A stretch of DNA of 64,000 nt from Comamonas testosteroni (GCF_030505195.1 NZ_CP129672.1:3630501-3694500), one strand, 5' to 3'; counted from the first letter of the stretch, positions 17,596 through 26,796 are shown. The notes: a model not told the origin generated them from the sequence alone. Numbers and translations: made by a program.

Positions 17596-17639
17596 AAGCC
17601 CCTTGTCCCGCGTCAGACATGGCGCAGGGCAGGGGGCTT
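17596..17639 (+). other. hairpin upstream of the MaoC gene
   Basis: AAGCCCC and GGGGCTT flank an internally paired ~30-base loop. It could terminate the LysE transcript or be a leader structure of the MaoC gene 14 bases further on; there is no clear T-run. Confidence 0.35.
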
Positions 17640-17652
17640 CTACATTGGGGGC

Positions 17653-18117
17653 ATGAAAACCTTTCGCTCCTACTCCGAAGTGCTGGCCTCGATTGGGCAG
17701 GAAGTCGCCGTCAGCGACTGGATCACCATCACACAGGCCCAGATTCAAATGTTTGCTGATGCCACGGGCGATCAGCAATGGATTCATACCGATCCCGAGC
17801 GCGCAGCACAGGGGCCGTTCGGCGCGCCGATTGCCCATGGCTTTCTCACGCTGTCCCTGCTGCCTCAGTTTTTCGAAGGTACTTTCAAGATCGAAGGCGC
17901 CAAGATGGGGGTGAACTACGGGCTCAACCGTGTGCGCTTCATGGCCCCGGTGCCCGTCAACAGCCGCTTGCGGGCCCGCATGACATTGCAGGCGGCGGAG
18001 CGCATCGAGCCGGCCGGCATCCAGATGACCTGGCAGGTGACGGTGGAGCGCGAGGGCAGCGACAAGCCTGTGTGCGTGGCTGAGTCGCTGGCGCGCAGCT
18101 TTGGTGCTGCGGGCTGA
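17653..18117 (+). CDS. MaoC-family dehydratase, (R)-enoyl-CoA hydratase-like
   Basis: A 154-residue single hot-dog domain. The hydratase motif is clear: MFADATGDQQWIHTDPERA (Asp and His of the catalytic dyad) followed by PIAHGFLTLSLLPQF (Gly-Phe-Leu of the hydratase 2 motif), and VRFMAPVPVNSRLRARM. Such enzymes hydrate trans-2-enoyl-CoA to (R)-3-hydroxyacyl-CoA, linking beta-oxidation to polyhydroxyalkanoate, or act in acyl catabolism. Neighbours give no further clue; a bidirectional terminator follows. Confidence 0.9.
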   Translation: MKTFRSYSEVLASIGQEVAVSDWITITQAQIQMFADATGDQQWIHTDPERAAQGPFGAPIAHGFLTLSLLPQFFEGTFKIEGAKMGVNYGLNRVRFMAPVPVNSRLRARMTLQAAERIEPAGIQMTWQVTVEREGSDKPVCVAESLARSFGAAG

Positions 18118-18145
18118 TTCGCGGCTTAATTTTCAAGCCATGAAA

Positions 18146-18178
18146 AAAGCCCCTTGGCTCGACCTTGGGGCTTTGTTA
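18146..18178. terminator. bidirectional terminator
   Basis: AAAGCCCC (18146-18153) pairs with GGGGCTTT (18167-18174); an A-run precedes and a T-run follows. It lies between the convergent MaoC and DUF4148 genes and can serve both. Confidence 0.75.
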
Positions 18179-18219
18179 TTGAGCCGCACCTTGCTCAGCA
18201 GGGTGCTGCGCAGAGGCCG

Positions 18220-18528
18220 TCATTCGCCATAGTTGTCCAGCAAACCGGCCTTGCCTGCGGCAATGGTTTCCTGGCGCACTTGCTCACGGCTGAGGTTGCT
18301 CGATTGCTGTTGCTGGGACAGAGGCAGATAGGCATCGCCAACGGGCTGCAGCTGACCCCTGGCCATGGCGTCCTGCACCTGGGCCTTGACCTGGGCACGG
18401 GTCAGGGTGGACTGAGAGGCCACTTCGAGAGGATAGTGATCGCCGGTGAATTCAAAGCCTGCGGCCTGTGCAGCGGCGGCGGACATGGCCAGGGTGGCAA
18501 CGATGGCGAGGCGGTTGGCGTATTTCAT
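18220..18528 (-). CDS. DUF4148 domain small exported protein
   Basis: A 102-residue protein with a Sec signal peptide (MKYANRLAIVATLAMSAAAAQA) and a short DUF4148 repeat: LTRAQVKAQVQDAMARGQLQPVGD and LSREQVRQETIAAGKAG. This is the common burkholderial/comamonad family of small periplasmic proteins with a helical TRAQV motif. Function is unknown. AAAGGA lies upstream of this ATG; the frame extends 39 codons upstream without a signal sequence. Confidence 0.88.
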   Translation of the reverse strand: MKYANRLAIVATLAMSAAAAQAAGFEFTGDHYPLEVASQSTLTRAQVKAQVQDAMARGQLQPVGDAYLPLSQQQQSSNLSREQVRQETIAAGKAGLLDNYGE

Positions 18529-18681
18529 GATTCGTCCTTTGGGTACATCGGGCCTGCAGTCCTGGCGGATATCGTCGGTCGGCTGCAAGTCCATGAGTCG
18601 TACTTTAGGACGATCTAATCGAGAGAAAAACCCCTTGTTGCGCAACTTATTGTTCCGAAAATAGAGACAATAAGCGGGAAC

Positions 18682-19176
18682 TTAAAGAGCCGTCTTGGGC
18701 TCTGCAAGGGCAGCCCCCGCGAAGCCCTGCTGGCGCCAGGCTTCAAACACCGTCACGGCCACGGCATTGGAGAGGTTCAGGCTGCGCTGAGATGCCAGCA
18801 TGGGCAGGCGCAGTCGCTGCTCGTTGGGGAACTGGGCGCGCACCTCGGGTGGCAGCCCCTTGCTTTCAGAACCAAAGACCAGCCAGTCGCCCGCCTTGAA
18901 TTCCATGGCATGGGCCGGACTGCTGCTGTGCGTGGTCATGGCAAACATGCGCTCGCGCTGCGGCTGACAGGTTTCGAGGAAAACGTCCCAACTGGCGTGG
19001 CGGGCCACATTGGCGTACTCGTGATAGTCCAGTCCGGCGCGGCGCATATGCCGGTCTTCCATGGAAAAGCCCAGCGGCTCGATCAGATGCAGGCTGCAGC
19101 CCGTATTGGCGGCCAGACGGATGACATTGCCCGTGTTGGGAGGGATCTCGGGCGCCACAAGAACGATATGAAACAT
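18682..19176 (-). CDS. trmL: tRNA (cytidine/uridine-2'-O-)-methyltransferase TrmL
   Basis: A 164-residue SPOUT methyltransferase, at about the usual length. It begins MFHIVLVAPEIPPNTGNVIRLAANTGCSLHLIEPLGF (motif 1) and has LVFGSESKGLPPEV (motif 2) and LPMLASQRSLNLSNAVAVTVFEAWRQ (motif 3), which form the knotted S-adenosylmethionine site. TrmL 2'-O-methylates position 34 in the anticodon of tRNA-Leu isoacceptors. It is followed downstream in the minus direction by the DUF4148 gene and preceded by comF 70 bases upstream. Confidence 0.95.
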   Translation of the reverse strand: MFHIVLVAPEIPPNTGNVIRLAANTGCSLHLIEPLGFSMEDRHMRRAGLDYHEYANVARHASWDVFLETCQPQRERMFAMTTHSSSPAHAMEFKAGDWLVFGSESKGLPPEVRAQFPNEQRLRLPMLASQRSLNLSNAVAVTVFEAWRQQGFAGAALAEPKTAL

Positions 19177-19246
19177 GGGGCGCTATTGTGCAGCCCGGCT
19201 TTTACCCACGCTGCCGCCTCCGCAGTTCCAGACTGGCGAATATGGG

Positions 19247-20011
19247 TCAAGGCGTGCGTGCCAGCACGATGGCGCTGACCGATGCCGCGCCAGCCGACAG
19301 CAAGCTGCCTGCCAGCGCATCCAGCGTGGCACCGGTGGTCATCACGTCGTCGAGCAGCAAAATCTCCCGTCCTTTCACCAGAGCCTGTCGAGCCGGGGCG
19401 AGGCTGAAAATGCCGCGTAGCTGGCGCAGTCTTTGTTCCCGGCTGGAGGCATGTTGGGGCAGCTCCAGATGTTGGCGTTGCACAGCCCCGCTCAGCAAGG
19501 GTAGGGGCCTGTCGTATTGCTCCGAGAGGGAGCGTGCCAGCAGCAGGCTGTGGTCAAAGCCGCGCTCGCGCACGCGCTGTGCGGAGGTCGGCATGGGCAG
19601 CAAGGCATCGCAGGCCCGCAACTGCTCCCTGACTTCGGGGTGACTGGCCATCAGCCTGCCCAGACTGCGCACCAACCCCAGATCGGCCTGAAATTTGTAG
19701 CGTGTGATGAGGTTTTGCCAGGGGTAGGCATAGTCCAGCGCGGCGGTGCAGCGCTTGAGTCGGGGTGGTTGCTTGAGGCAGTTGCCGCAGAGGCTGACCA
19801 GAGCGGGCAGCGGCAGGGCACAGCTGTGGCAGCGGTGCTTGTGCTGAGCCCAGCGTGCATGGCAGTCGCGGCAGATGCGTGGCCCCGGCCAGCGTCCACA
19901 GACTGCGCACTGGCTGGGCAAGGTATCCAGCCAACGCTGCTGCTGGCGGCGAAGGTTTGAAAGCCATGTCGCATGAAGGTCGGGCATGGAATCAATATAC
20001 TCGCGCCGCAT
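19247..20011 (-). CDS. comF: ComF family protein
   Basis: A 254-residue protein with an N-terminal zinc-ribbon, CAVC..CRDC and CHSCALPL..CGNC (about residues 35-80), and a C-terminal phosphoribosyltransferase domain with LLPMPTSAQRVRERGFDHSLLLARSLS and the PRPP loop ILLLDDVMTTGATLDALA. ComF helps natural transformation in competent bacteria, acting with the helicase-type machinery; it also occurs in non-competent species. Start 20011 (MRREYIDS) has GGAG nine bases upstream; MPDLHATW at 19987 is an alternative without one. It is divergent from the methyltransferase gene. Confidence 0.92.
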   Translation of the reverse strand: MRREYIDSMPDLHATWLSNLRRQQQRWLDTLPSQCAVCGRWPGPRICRDCHARWAQHKHRCHSCALPLPALVSLCGNCLKQPPRLKRCTAALDYAYPWQNLITRYKFQADLGLVRSLGRLMASHPEVREQLRACDALLPMPTSAQRVRERGFDHSLLLARSLSEQYDRPLPLLSGAVQRQHLELPQHASSREQRLRQLRGIFSLAPARQALVKGREILLLDDVMTTGATLDALAGSLLSAGAASVSAIVLARTP

Positions 20012-20077
20012 TGATCTTCACTCCGGCAGTTGGTGAGCGGCCCGCTTGCTCGACTCTCTGCCTGCTTTTGTCTGCCC

Positions 20078-20986
20078 ATGTCCCACGTCCTGCCTCCAAC
20101 AATTGATTCTGCAGCTGCAAACCATTGGCAAATGGCCGCTCCGGCCGAATCCCCCTGGTTGCACGAAGAAGTGGCCAGTCGCATGCAGCAGCGCCTGGAC
20201 TGGATAGTGAAGCCGCCTGAGAAATGGTGCCACTGGGAGCCGGTTCGCGGCGGCATGCAGGCTCACCATCTGCTGCGCGAGCGCTATCCGCAGGCCGAAT
20301 GCACGTTCTATGAACCCGTAGCCCGCCGCGAGGCCGTGGCCCAGGAAAAGCTTGGCAGCCGCTGGTGGCAGCTCTCGCGCTGGAAGGGGGCTGCCGTGCA
20401 GATGGGGGCGCCTGCAGATGCCAGCATGGACATGCTCTGGGCCAATATGCTGCTGCATACGGCCGCCGACCCGCAGACCCTGATCGAGCGCTGGCACAAG
20501 GCGCTCAAGGTCGACGGCTATGTCATGTTCTCCTGCCTCGGGCCGGATACGGTGCAGCAACTGCATCGGCTCTACGCTGAACTGGGCTGGGGCCCGGCAG
20601 GTCATACGTTTACCGATATGCATGATTGGGGCGACATGCTGGTGCATTCCGGCTTTGCCGAACCGGTGATGGACATGGAGCGCATCACCCTGACCTTTGC
20701 CACGCCGCAGCGTCTGTTGCAGGAGCTGCGCGAACTGGGCCGCAATCTGCACCCTGGGCGTTTTGCCGGCCTGCGCGGCCGTGGCTGGAAGGCCGAGCTG
20801 CTGCAGAAAATGGCGGAGCGCTGGGCCGACAAGCAGCCCGATGGCCAGCTCTCGCTGACCTTCGAGATCGTCTATGGCCACGCCTACAAACCGCAGCCCA
20901 AGCTGCGTCTGGAAGCCAACAGCGCCGTGTCGCTGCAAGACATGAAGGCCATGCTCAAGCAACCGCGCAACACGGGTTTGCGATAG
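20078..20986 (+). CDS. SAM-dependent methyltransferase, BioC-like
   Basis: A 302-residue class I methyltransferase. It has the BioC arrangement of an N-terminal helical region (VASRMQQRLDWI), a sheet strand, MDMLWANMLLHTAADPQTLIERWHKALKVDGYVMFSCLGPDTVQQL (the BioC-like LGPDT stretch) and MHDWGDMLVHSGFAEPVMDMERITLTF. BioC methylates malonyl-ACP to start biotin synthesis. Motif I is degenerate (CHWEPVRGG instead of a GxGxG), so substrate and even activity are uncertain. No other bio gene is adjacent. Confidence 0.75.
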   Translation: MSHVLPPTIDSAAANHWQMAAPAESPWLHEEVASRMQQRLDWIVKPPEKWCHWEPVRGGMQAHHLLRERYPQAECTFYEPVARREAVAQEKLGSRWWQLSRWKGAAVQMGAPADASMDMLWANMLLHTAADPQTLIERWHKALKVDGYVMFSCLGPDTVQQLHRLYAELGWGPAGHTFTDMHDWGDMLVHSGFAEPVMDMERITLTFATPQRLLQELRELGRNLHPGRFAGLRGRGWKAELLQKMAERWADKQPDGQLSLTFEIVYGHAYKPQPKLRLEANSAVSLQDMKAMLKQPRNTGLR

Positions 20987-21565
20987 CACATCTGTCGTTT
21001 TCCGGTCTTTGATTCGACACAAAGCTGCCTACAATTTCCCCAAGTTATTTCATAGATAGCAGCAATCCTTCGGGCTTCTCTCCTGCCTGAAGGAAAACAG
21101 ACAGTGCGGTCCAAGCCGCCAGGGGAGATATCGGGTGTTTCGCTTTGCCAAGGGGACTGGCCAGCGGGTTCGACAGCGGCCGGTTTTCGCATTTCATCAT
21201 CACCACAAGCCAGCCTTTTGCTGCGCTGATGCATCCCTGTGCCCGGCGGTTGTCGCGGTGCCGGGGCGTCCCATCTGCTCCCCTTCTGTCTTGGCTGCCA
21301 GGCCAGTTGCAGCCATGTCCGGCACTTGCCGTGAGATGCGCTTGCCAGTACGAGTTTCAAGTCCGGTCAGGCCCGCTTGCGCAAGGTCGATTGGCATGGG
21401 TTTCCGGTACATGCATTAGTGAATGCGCGCAGACAGTGCTATCAAATTCTGGGGCATGCTGCGTTGAAGTTCGCGAGGTAGTGTGAGTGTCACAGCCTTC
21501 TGGCCAGCCAAGGCAGAAGCGGTGTGAGCGAGTGGACAACTGAGGCTTAGAGGTAAGTGAAAACG
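20987..21565. other. non-coding region upstream of the cytochrome oxidase operon
   Basis: This 579-base gap has only short, unconvincing frames. A possible sigma-70 promoter is TTGATT (21009-21014) with TACAAT (21030-21035), but the spacing of 15 is short. It probably holds the promoter and leader of the oxidase operon. I see no other feature. Confidence 0.4.
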
Positions 21566-23140
21566 ATGAAAAACATTTCCACCAAGCTGGTTCCCTGGAG
21601 TATGGCCTTGGCGGCGTGGGGTAGTTCCATGGCCTATGCGGCGCAGGATCTGCCGGGAGGCCCTGCCGTCAACCAGCTCAATCTGCATCCGCCTGTGACA
21701 CGCATTGCCGTGGAACAGCACTGGCTGCACTGGATGATGCTCATCATCTGCACGGTGATCTTCATCGCGGTGTTTGGGGTGATGTTCTATTCCATCTGGA
21801 AGCACCGCAAATCCCAGGGTGCCAAGGCCGCGAACTTCCATGAATCGGTCAAGGTGGAAGTGGCCTGGACGGTGGCTCCCTTCATCATCGTGATTCTGAT
21901 GGCGTTGCCCGCCACCAAGGTGCTGGTGGCACAGAAGGACACGACCAATGCCGACCTCACCATCAAGGCCACCGGCTATCAGTGGAAGTGGGGCTATGAC
22001 TATCTGAGCGGCGAGGGCGAAGGCCTGGGCTTTGTGTCCACGCTGGACAACGCCCAGCGCCAGATGTCCAACAGCGGCGATGTGAGCAAGGCGCCCAACG
22101 ACTACCTGCTCAGGGTCGACAACCCGCTGGTCGTGCCCGTGGGCAAGAAGGTGCGCATCATCACCACGGCCAACGATGTGATCCACTCCTTCATGGTGCC
22201 GGCCTTTGGCATCAAGCAGGACGCGATTCCCGGCTTTGTGCGCGATACCTGGTTCAAGGCCGAGAAGACCGGCGACTACTACGGCCAGTGTGCCGAGCTG
22301 TGTGGCAAGGAGCATGCCTACATGCCCATCCATGTGAAGGTGCTGTCTGCCGAAGCCTACAGCGCCTGGGTGGCCGAAGCAAAGAAGAAGCTGGCCGCCA
22401 AGGCCGATGATCCGAACAAGGTCTGGGTGCTGGCCGATCTGGTGGCGCGTGGCGAAAAAGTCTATGCCGCCAACTGCGCTGCCTGCCACCAGGCCAATGG
22501 CAAGGGAGCCGGTCCCATCAAGCCGCTGGACGGCAGTCCCGTGGTGCTGGGCCCCACGGCCGACATGATGCACGCCGTGCTCGAAGGCCGCGCCAACGGT
22601 GCCATGCCGGCCTGGAAGCAACTGAGCGACACCGAACTGGCCGCAGTGGTGACCTTTGCCAAGAACCATTGGAGCAACCAGACCGGCCAGCTGGTGCAGC
22701 CCGCCCAGTTCGTGGCTGCGCGTGGCGGCAAGTTCCCTGAAGGCGGGGGTAGTGCTGCCCCCGCAGCTCCTGCTGCCGACTCTGCCGCCCCTGCGCAAGG
22801 TGCAGCCGCTGTTGCCAGCGACGCCGGCCCTTATCAAGTCTTTTTCGAGACCGGCAAGAGCGTGCTGGACGACAAGGCTCAGGTTGCGGTGAAGAAGGCG
22901 GCCGAGTACTGGAGTGCCCACAAGGACGGCAAGATTGCTCTGTCGGGCTTTGTGGACTCCACCGGCAACGCCGACAAGAACGCGGAGCTGGCCAAGGAGC
23001 GAGCCAAGGCGGTGGCCAAGCTGCTGGAGGACAGCGGCATTGCCGGTGACCGCATCGAGCTGCGCAAGCCCGAGACCATCACGGCTGCGGCAGGCGCGGA
23101 CCAGCAGGCACGCCGTGTTGACATCACGGCCGCGAAGTAA
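21566..23140 (+). CDS. coxB: cytochrome c oxidase subunit II with cytochrome c and OmpA-like domains
   Basis: Encodes 524 residues, far longer than the ~300-residue subunit II core. A signal segment and two membrane helices (about residues 50-80 and 105-120) lead into a periplasmic cupredoxin with the CuA ligands H207, C242, C246, H250 and M253 (CAELCGKEHAYM). A class I cytochrome c domain follows with CAACH (304-308) and candidate axial Met 347. After an Ala/Pro-rich linker (395-420) comes an OmpA-like domain (FETGKSVLDDKA, GFVDSTGNADKNAELAKERA). CuA and haem pass electrons to CoxA; the OmpA part may tether the complex to peptidoglycan. ATG is preferred over an in-frame GTG three codons upstream. 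Confidence 0.95.
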   Translation: MKNISTKLVPWSMALAAWGSSMAYAAQDLPGGPAVNQLNLHPPVTRIAVEQHWLHWMMLIICTVIFIAVFGVMFYSIWKHRKSQGAKAANFHESVKVEVAWTVAPFIIVILMALPATKVLVAQKDTTNADLTIKATGYQWKWGYDYLSGEGEGLGFVSTLDNAQRQMSNSGDVSKAPNDYLLRVDNPLVVPVGKKVRIITTANDVIHSFMVPAFGIKQDAIPGFVRDTWFKAEKTGDYYGQCAELCGKEHAYMPIHVKVLSAEAYSAWVAEAKKKLAAKADDPNKVWVLADLVARGEKVYAANCAACHQANGKGAGPIKPLDGSPVVLGPTADMMHAVLEGRANGAMPAWKQLSDTELAAVVTFAKNHWSNQTGQLVQPAQFVAARGGKFPEGGGSAAPAAPAADSAAPAQGAAAVASDAGPYQVFFETGKSVLDDKAQVAVKKAAEYWSAHKDGKIALSGFVDSTGNADKNAELAKERAKAVAKLLEDSGIAGDRIELRKPETITAAAGADQQARRVDITAAK

Positions 23141-23174
23141 GCCCCGGGTATAGAGATCGATTGGAGAAAAGAAT

Positions 23175-24818
23175 ATGAGCGCCGTAGTTCCTCCCGTCCA
23201 CACCCACGAGGGCCATGGTCACGACCATGGGCATGACGACCATCACCACGCCATGCCGTCGGGCTGGCGCCGTTGGCTGTTTGCCACCAATCACAAGGAC
23301 ATCGGCACGATGTACTTGCTGTTCTCCTTCACCATGCTGATGGTGGGAGGCATTCTGGCCATGTTGATCCGTGCCGAGCTGTTCGAGCCCGGTCTGCAGA
23401 TCGTCAATCCCGAGCTGTTCAACCAGCTCACCACCATGCACGGCCTGATCATGGTGTTCGGCGCCATCATGCCGGCCTTCGTGGGCTTCGCGAACTGGAT
23501 GCTGCCGCTGCAGATCGGTGCGTCCGACATGGCGTTTGCGCGCATGAACAACTTCAGCTTCTGGCTGCTGATTCCTGCCGGCATCATGCTGGTGGGCTCG
23601 TTCTTCATGCCCGGTGGTGCGCCGGCGGCTGGCTGGACGCTTTATGCGCCGCTGACGCTGCAGATGGGTCCGTCCATGGACACCAGCATCTTTGCCATGC
23701 ACATCATGGGCGCCAGCTCCATCATGGGCGCGATCAACATCATCGTCACCATTCTGAACATGCGTGCGCCCGGCATGACGCTGATGAAGATGCCGCTGTT
23801 TGCCTGGACCTGGCTGATCACCGCCTATCTGCTGATCGCCGTGATGCCGGTGCTGGCCGGCGCCATCACCATGACGCTGACCGACCGCCACTTCGGCACC
23901 AGCTTCTTCAATCCTGCGGGTGGCGGCGATCCGGTGATGTACCAGCACATCTTCTGGTTCTTCGGCCACCCCGAGGTCTACATCATGATCTTGCCGGCCT
24001 TCGGCATCGTCAGCCAGATCGTGCCCGCCTTCAGCCGCAAGAAGCTGTTTGGCTACACCTCCATGGTTTATGCCGTGGCGGCCATTGCCATCCTGTCCTT
24101 CATCGTCTGGGCGCACCACATGTTCACCACGGGCATGCCGGTCACGGGGCAGCTGTTCTTCATGTATGCGACCATGCTGATCTCCGTGCCCACGGCCGTG
24201 AAGGTGTTCAACTGGACAGCCACCATGTGGCGCGGCTCCATGAGCTTTGAAACCCCGATGCTGTTCGCCGTGGGCTTCATCTTCGTGTTCACCATGGGCG
24301 GCTTCACGGGACTGATACTGTCCATGGCGCCCATCGACATCCAGCTGCAGGACACCTATTACGTGGTGGCCCACTTTCACTATGTGCTGGTGGCCGGTTC
24401 GCTGTTCTCCATGTTTGCCGGCTATTACTACTGGTCGCCTAAGTGGACGGGCGTGATGTATTCCGAAACGCGCGGCCGCATTCATTTCTGGGGCTCGCTG
24501 ATCTTCTTCAACATCACTTTCTTCCCCATGCACTTCCTGGGTCTGGCCGGCATGCCGCGTCGCTATGCCGACTACCCCATGCAGTTCGCCGACTTCAACA
24601 TGATTGCCTCCCTGGGCGGTTTTGGCTTCGGCCTGATGCAGGTCTATTTCTTCGTGTTCGTCGTCTGGCCCGCGATGCGCGGTCACGGCGAAAAAGCGCC
24701 GCAAAAGCCCTGGGAAGCGGCCGAAGGCCTGGAATGGGAAGTGCCTTCGCCCGCTCCGTTCCACACCTTCGAGACGCCACCCAAGCTCGATGAAACCGCC
24801 ACCAAGGTGATCGGCTGA
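23175..24818 (+). CDS. coxA: cytochrome c oxidase subunit I
   Basis: A 547-residue, 12-helix haem-copper oxidase core that reduces O2 to water and pumps protons. The His-rich N-terminus ([18 protein letters not shown]) is followed by [14 protein letters not shown]. The binuclear-centre signature [17 protein letters not shown] (Cu-B His with the cross-linked Tyr one turn later), the Cu-B His pair ([10 protein letters not shown]), and the haem His pair of helix X ([11 protein letters not shown]) are present. An E-x-G in the GHPEVY turn indicates an A1-type enzyme with the K and D channels. It is co-transcribed with coxB (34-base gap) and the small assembly gene. Confidence 0.97.
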   Translation: MSAVVPPVHTHEGHGHDHGHDDHHHAMPSGWRRWLFATNHKDIGTMYLLFSFTMLMVGGILAMLIRAELFEPGLQIVNPELFNQLTTMHGLIMVFGAIMPAFVGFANWMLPLQIGASDMAFARMNNFSFWLLIPAGIMLVGSFFMPGGAPAAGWTLYAPLTLQMGPSMDTSIFAMHIMGASSIMGAINIIVTILNMRAPGMTLMKMPLFAWTWLITAYLLIAVMPVLAGAITMTLTDRHFGTSFFNPAGGGDPVMYQHIFWFFGHPEVYIMILPAFGIVSQIVPAFSRKKLFGYTSMVYAVAAIAILSFIVWAHHMFTTGMPVTGQLFFMYATMLISVPTAVKVFNWTATMWRGSMSFETPMLFAVGFIFVFTMGGFTGLILSMAPIDIQLQDTYYVVAHFHYVLVAGSLFSMFAGYYYWSPKWTGVMYSETRGRIHFWGSLIFFNITFFPMHFLGLAGMPRRYADYPMQFADFNMIASLGGFGFGLMQVYFFVFVVWPAMRGHGEKAPQKPWEAAEGLEWEVPSPAPFHTFETPPKLDETATKVIG

Positions 24819-24828
24819 GGAGGCGCGC

Positions 24829-24939
24829 ATGACGACACAGGAGCAACGCAAGGCGAACCTGAGGCTGGGACTGATCCTTGCCTCCACGGCTGCCGTGTTC
24901 TTTATCGGCTTTGTGGTGAAGATGGCCTGGCTGCATTGA
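24829..24939 (+). CDS. 36-residue cytochrome oxidase small assembly protein
   Basis: The frame reads MTTQEQRKANLRLGLILASTAAVFFIGFVVKMAWLH. AGGAGG lies about five bases upstream, and the gene starts 10 bases after the coxA stop. One membrane helix (residues 12-30) follows a basic cytoplasmic N-terminus. The layout between coxA and cox11 fits the small oxidase-assembly protein found at this place in Comamonadaceae; the exact role is not known. Confidence 0.8.
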   Translation: MTTQEQRKANLRLGLILASTAAVFFIGFVVKMAWLH

Positions 24940-24974
24940 GCCAGCCCGATGGCAACTGAGTGGAGGAGCTTGAG

Positions 24975-25589
24975 GTGAGCATAGCCAAGGAAAACGCGAA
25001 GATGGTGGGCAAGCTGGCGATCGTTGCCCTGGGCATGTTTGCGTTCGGCTATGTGCTCATTCCCATCTACAAGCATATCTGCGAGCTGACGGGCATCAAC
25101 ATCCTGTCGCTGTCCGAAAAACAGGTGCCCGGTGCCGGCGTGGCGGGCCGCGACGTGAAGCTTCCGCCCAACAGCCAGATCGACACCAGCCGCACCATCA
25201 CCGTGGAGTTCGATGCCAATGCACGCGGGCCCTGGGACTTCAAGCCGGCCAAGCGTTCGGTGCAGGTACACCCCGGCGAGCTCGCCACGGTGATGTATGA
25301 GTTTCAGAACGTGCAGAACCGTCGCATGGCGGCCCAGGCGATCCCTAGTTACGCACCACGCCAGGCTACGGCTTTCTTCAACAAGATGGAGTGTTTCTGC
25401 TTTTCGCAATACACGTTGGAGCCTGGTGAAAAGCGTGAATGGCCGGTGGCCTTTGTCATCGATCCGCGCATCTCCAAGGACGTGAAGACCATCACGCTGT
25501 CCTACACATTCTTCGAGGTGGGAGGCAAGACCCCCGCAGCACCCGAAGGCAGCACGGCTGCAGCCGTCACACAAGGAGGCAGCTCATGA
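24975..25589 (+). CDS. ctaG: Cox11/CtaG copper-insertion protein
   Basis: A 204-residue protein with one N-terminal membrane helix (AIVALGMFAFGYVLIPIYKHIC) and a periplasmic immunoglobulin-like domain that delivers copper to Cu-B of CoxA. The copper motif is MECFCFSQYTL (about residue 140), the family's CFCF. It starts at GTG (VSIAKENAKMVG), with GGAGG eight bases upstream; an earlier GTG five codons up is an alternative. It lies between coxA and coxC and overlaps the DUF2970 gene by four bases. Confidence 0.95.
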   Translation: MSIAKENAKMVGKLAIVALGMFAFGYVLIPIYKHICELTGINILSLSEKQVPGAGVAGRDVKLPPNSQIDTSRTITVEFDANARGPWDFKPAKRSVQVHPGELATVMYEFQNVQNRRMAAQAIPSYAPRQATAFFNKMECFCFSQYTLEPGEKREWPVAFVIDPRISKDVKTITLSYTFFEVGGKTPAAPEGSTAAAVTQGGSS

Positions 25590-25783
25590 CGCAGGACGCA
25601 AAGAAGACCGGATTTTGGCGCAGCATTGTTGCCGTCGCCTGGGCCATGCTGGGCGTGCGCAAGGGCAAGGAGTACGAAAAGGATTTCGCCAGCATCACGC
25701 CGCTGCATGTGATTGCCGTGGGGCTGGTTGCGATTTTTGCCTTGGTATTAGCGTTGATATGGATCGTTAACCTGGTCGTTTAG
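25586..25783 (+). CDS. DUF2970 small membrane protein
   Basis: A 65-residue protein (MTQDAKKTGFWRSIVAVAWAMLGVRKGKEYEKDFASITPLHVIAVG) with one C-terminal membrane helix. DUF2970 members occur in this place in comamonad oxidase operons and are thought to aid oxidase assembly or stability, but the function is unknown. AAGGAGG lies upstream and the start overlaps the cox11 stop (ATGA). Confidence 0.85.
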   Translation: MTQDAKKTGFWRSIVAVAWAMLGVRKGKEYEKDFASITPLHVIAVGLVAIFALVLALIWIVNLVV

Positions 25784-25871
25784 CCTTGGCTGAAACAGGT
25801 GTGGCGAATGCAGTGCAAGTGATAGTGGAGCGTCGGTCAAAACAACGATCAACAGAGTCAGGAGCCGAGTG

Positions 25872-26753
25872 ATGAGTGCAACCCCGCAGGGCGCAACCCC
25901 TTACTACTATGTGCCAGCCGAATCCAGCCATCCCGTGATGGCTGCCATAGGTCTGTTCTTTGTGATTCTGGGTGCAGGCACCTGGATCAATGGTCACGGA
26001 TGGGGAATGTATTCCCTGTTCGTCGGTCTGGTCTGGTGGCTGTCCGTGCTGTTCGTCTGGTTCCGCGATGCAGCGCGCGAAAGCGAGGCCGGGCTCAACA
26101 GCCGCAAGATCGACCTGTCCTATCGCTGGAGCATGAGCTGGTTCATCTTCTCGGAGGTGATGTTTTTCGGGGCCTTCTTCACCGCGCTGTGGTGGGCGCG
26201 CGCGCACTCGGTGCCGGTGTTGGGCAGTCTGGCCAATGAGCTGCTGTGGCCCAACTTCCAGGCCGTGTGGCCCAGCGTGGCCCCCGGTACCACGGCGTCG
26301 CCCGCGAATATTGTCGAGCCCTTCAAGACGGTGGGCCCGTTCTGGCTGCCCACCATCAACACGGCGCTGCTGCTGACTTCGGGCGTGACGCTGACCATCG
26401 CCCACCATGCGCTGCAGGTCAACCACCGCGCGCGCTGCATCGGCTTCATGTGGGTGACGGTGATTCTGGGCTTTGTCTTCCTGTGCGTGCAGGGCTACGA
26501 GTACCACCATCTCTACAACGACTACAACCTCAAGCTCAACTCCGGCGTTTTCGGCTCGACCTTCTACATGCTGACGGGCTTTCACGGCTTCCACGTGCTG
26601 GTGGGCATGCTGATGCTGTTCTTCATCACCATCCGCCTGATGAAGGGCGACTTTACCGACAAGCACCACTTTGGCTTCGAAGGCGCGGCCTGGTACTGGC
26701 ACTTTGTGGACGTGGTCTGGGTCTTTCTTTACATCCTCGTGTACTGGATGTAG
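25872..26753 (+). CDS. coxC: cytochrome c oxidase subunit III
   Basis: A 293-residue protein with seven predicted membrane helices. Family signatures are YYYVPAESSHPVMA, ISEV-type WFIFSEVMFFGAFFTALWWAR, GSTFYMLTGFHGFHVLVGMLMLFFITIRL and WYWHFVDVVWVFLYILVYWM. Subunit III stabilises the CoxA core and prevents its inactivation during turnover. The SD GGAG sits eight bases before the ATG; a GTG one codon earlier is an alternative. A terminator follows. Confidence 0.97.
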   Translation: MSATPQGATPYYYVPAESSHPVMAAIGLFFVILGAGTWINGHGWGMYSLFVGLVWWLSVLFVWFRDAARESEAGLNSRKIDLSYRWSMSWFIFSEVMFFGAFFTALWWARAHSVPVLGSLANELLWPNFQAVWPSVAPGTTASPANIVEPFKTVGPFWLPTINTALLLTSGVTLTIAHHALQVNHRARCIGFMWVTVILGFVFLCVQGYEYHHLYNDYNLKLNSGVFGSTFYMLTGFHGFHVLVGMLMLFFITIRLMKGDFTDKHHFGFEGAAWYWHFVDVVWVFLYILVYWM

Positions 26754-26796
26754 GACTCTCAAAAATAGAAGCGTCTTGCGCAAGGTCAGCATGGAT

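Noticed and set aside
21135..21419. 94-codon frame upstream of coxB
   Set aside because: It has no ribosome-binding site, no family resemblance and overlaps other short frames; treated as promoter and leader DNA.
21416..23203. 595-codon minus-strand frame opposite coxB
   Set aside because: It overlaps the verified CuA, haem and OmpA coding sequence in antisense; composition is shadow-like.
23124..25574. 816-codon open frame on the minus strand opposite coxA and cox11
   Set aside because: It is antisense to well-conserved oxidase genes, is rich in His, Gly and Arg as GC-rich shadows are, and has no recognisable domain.
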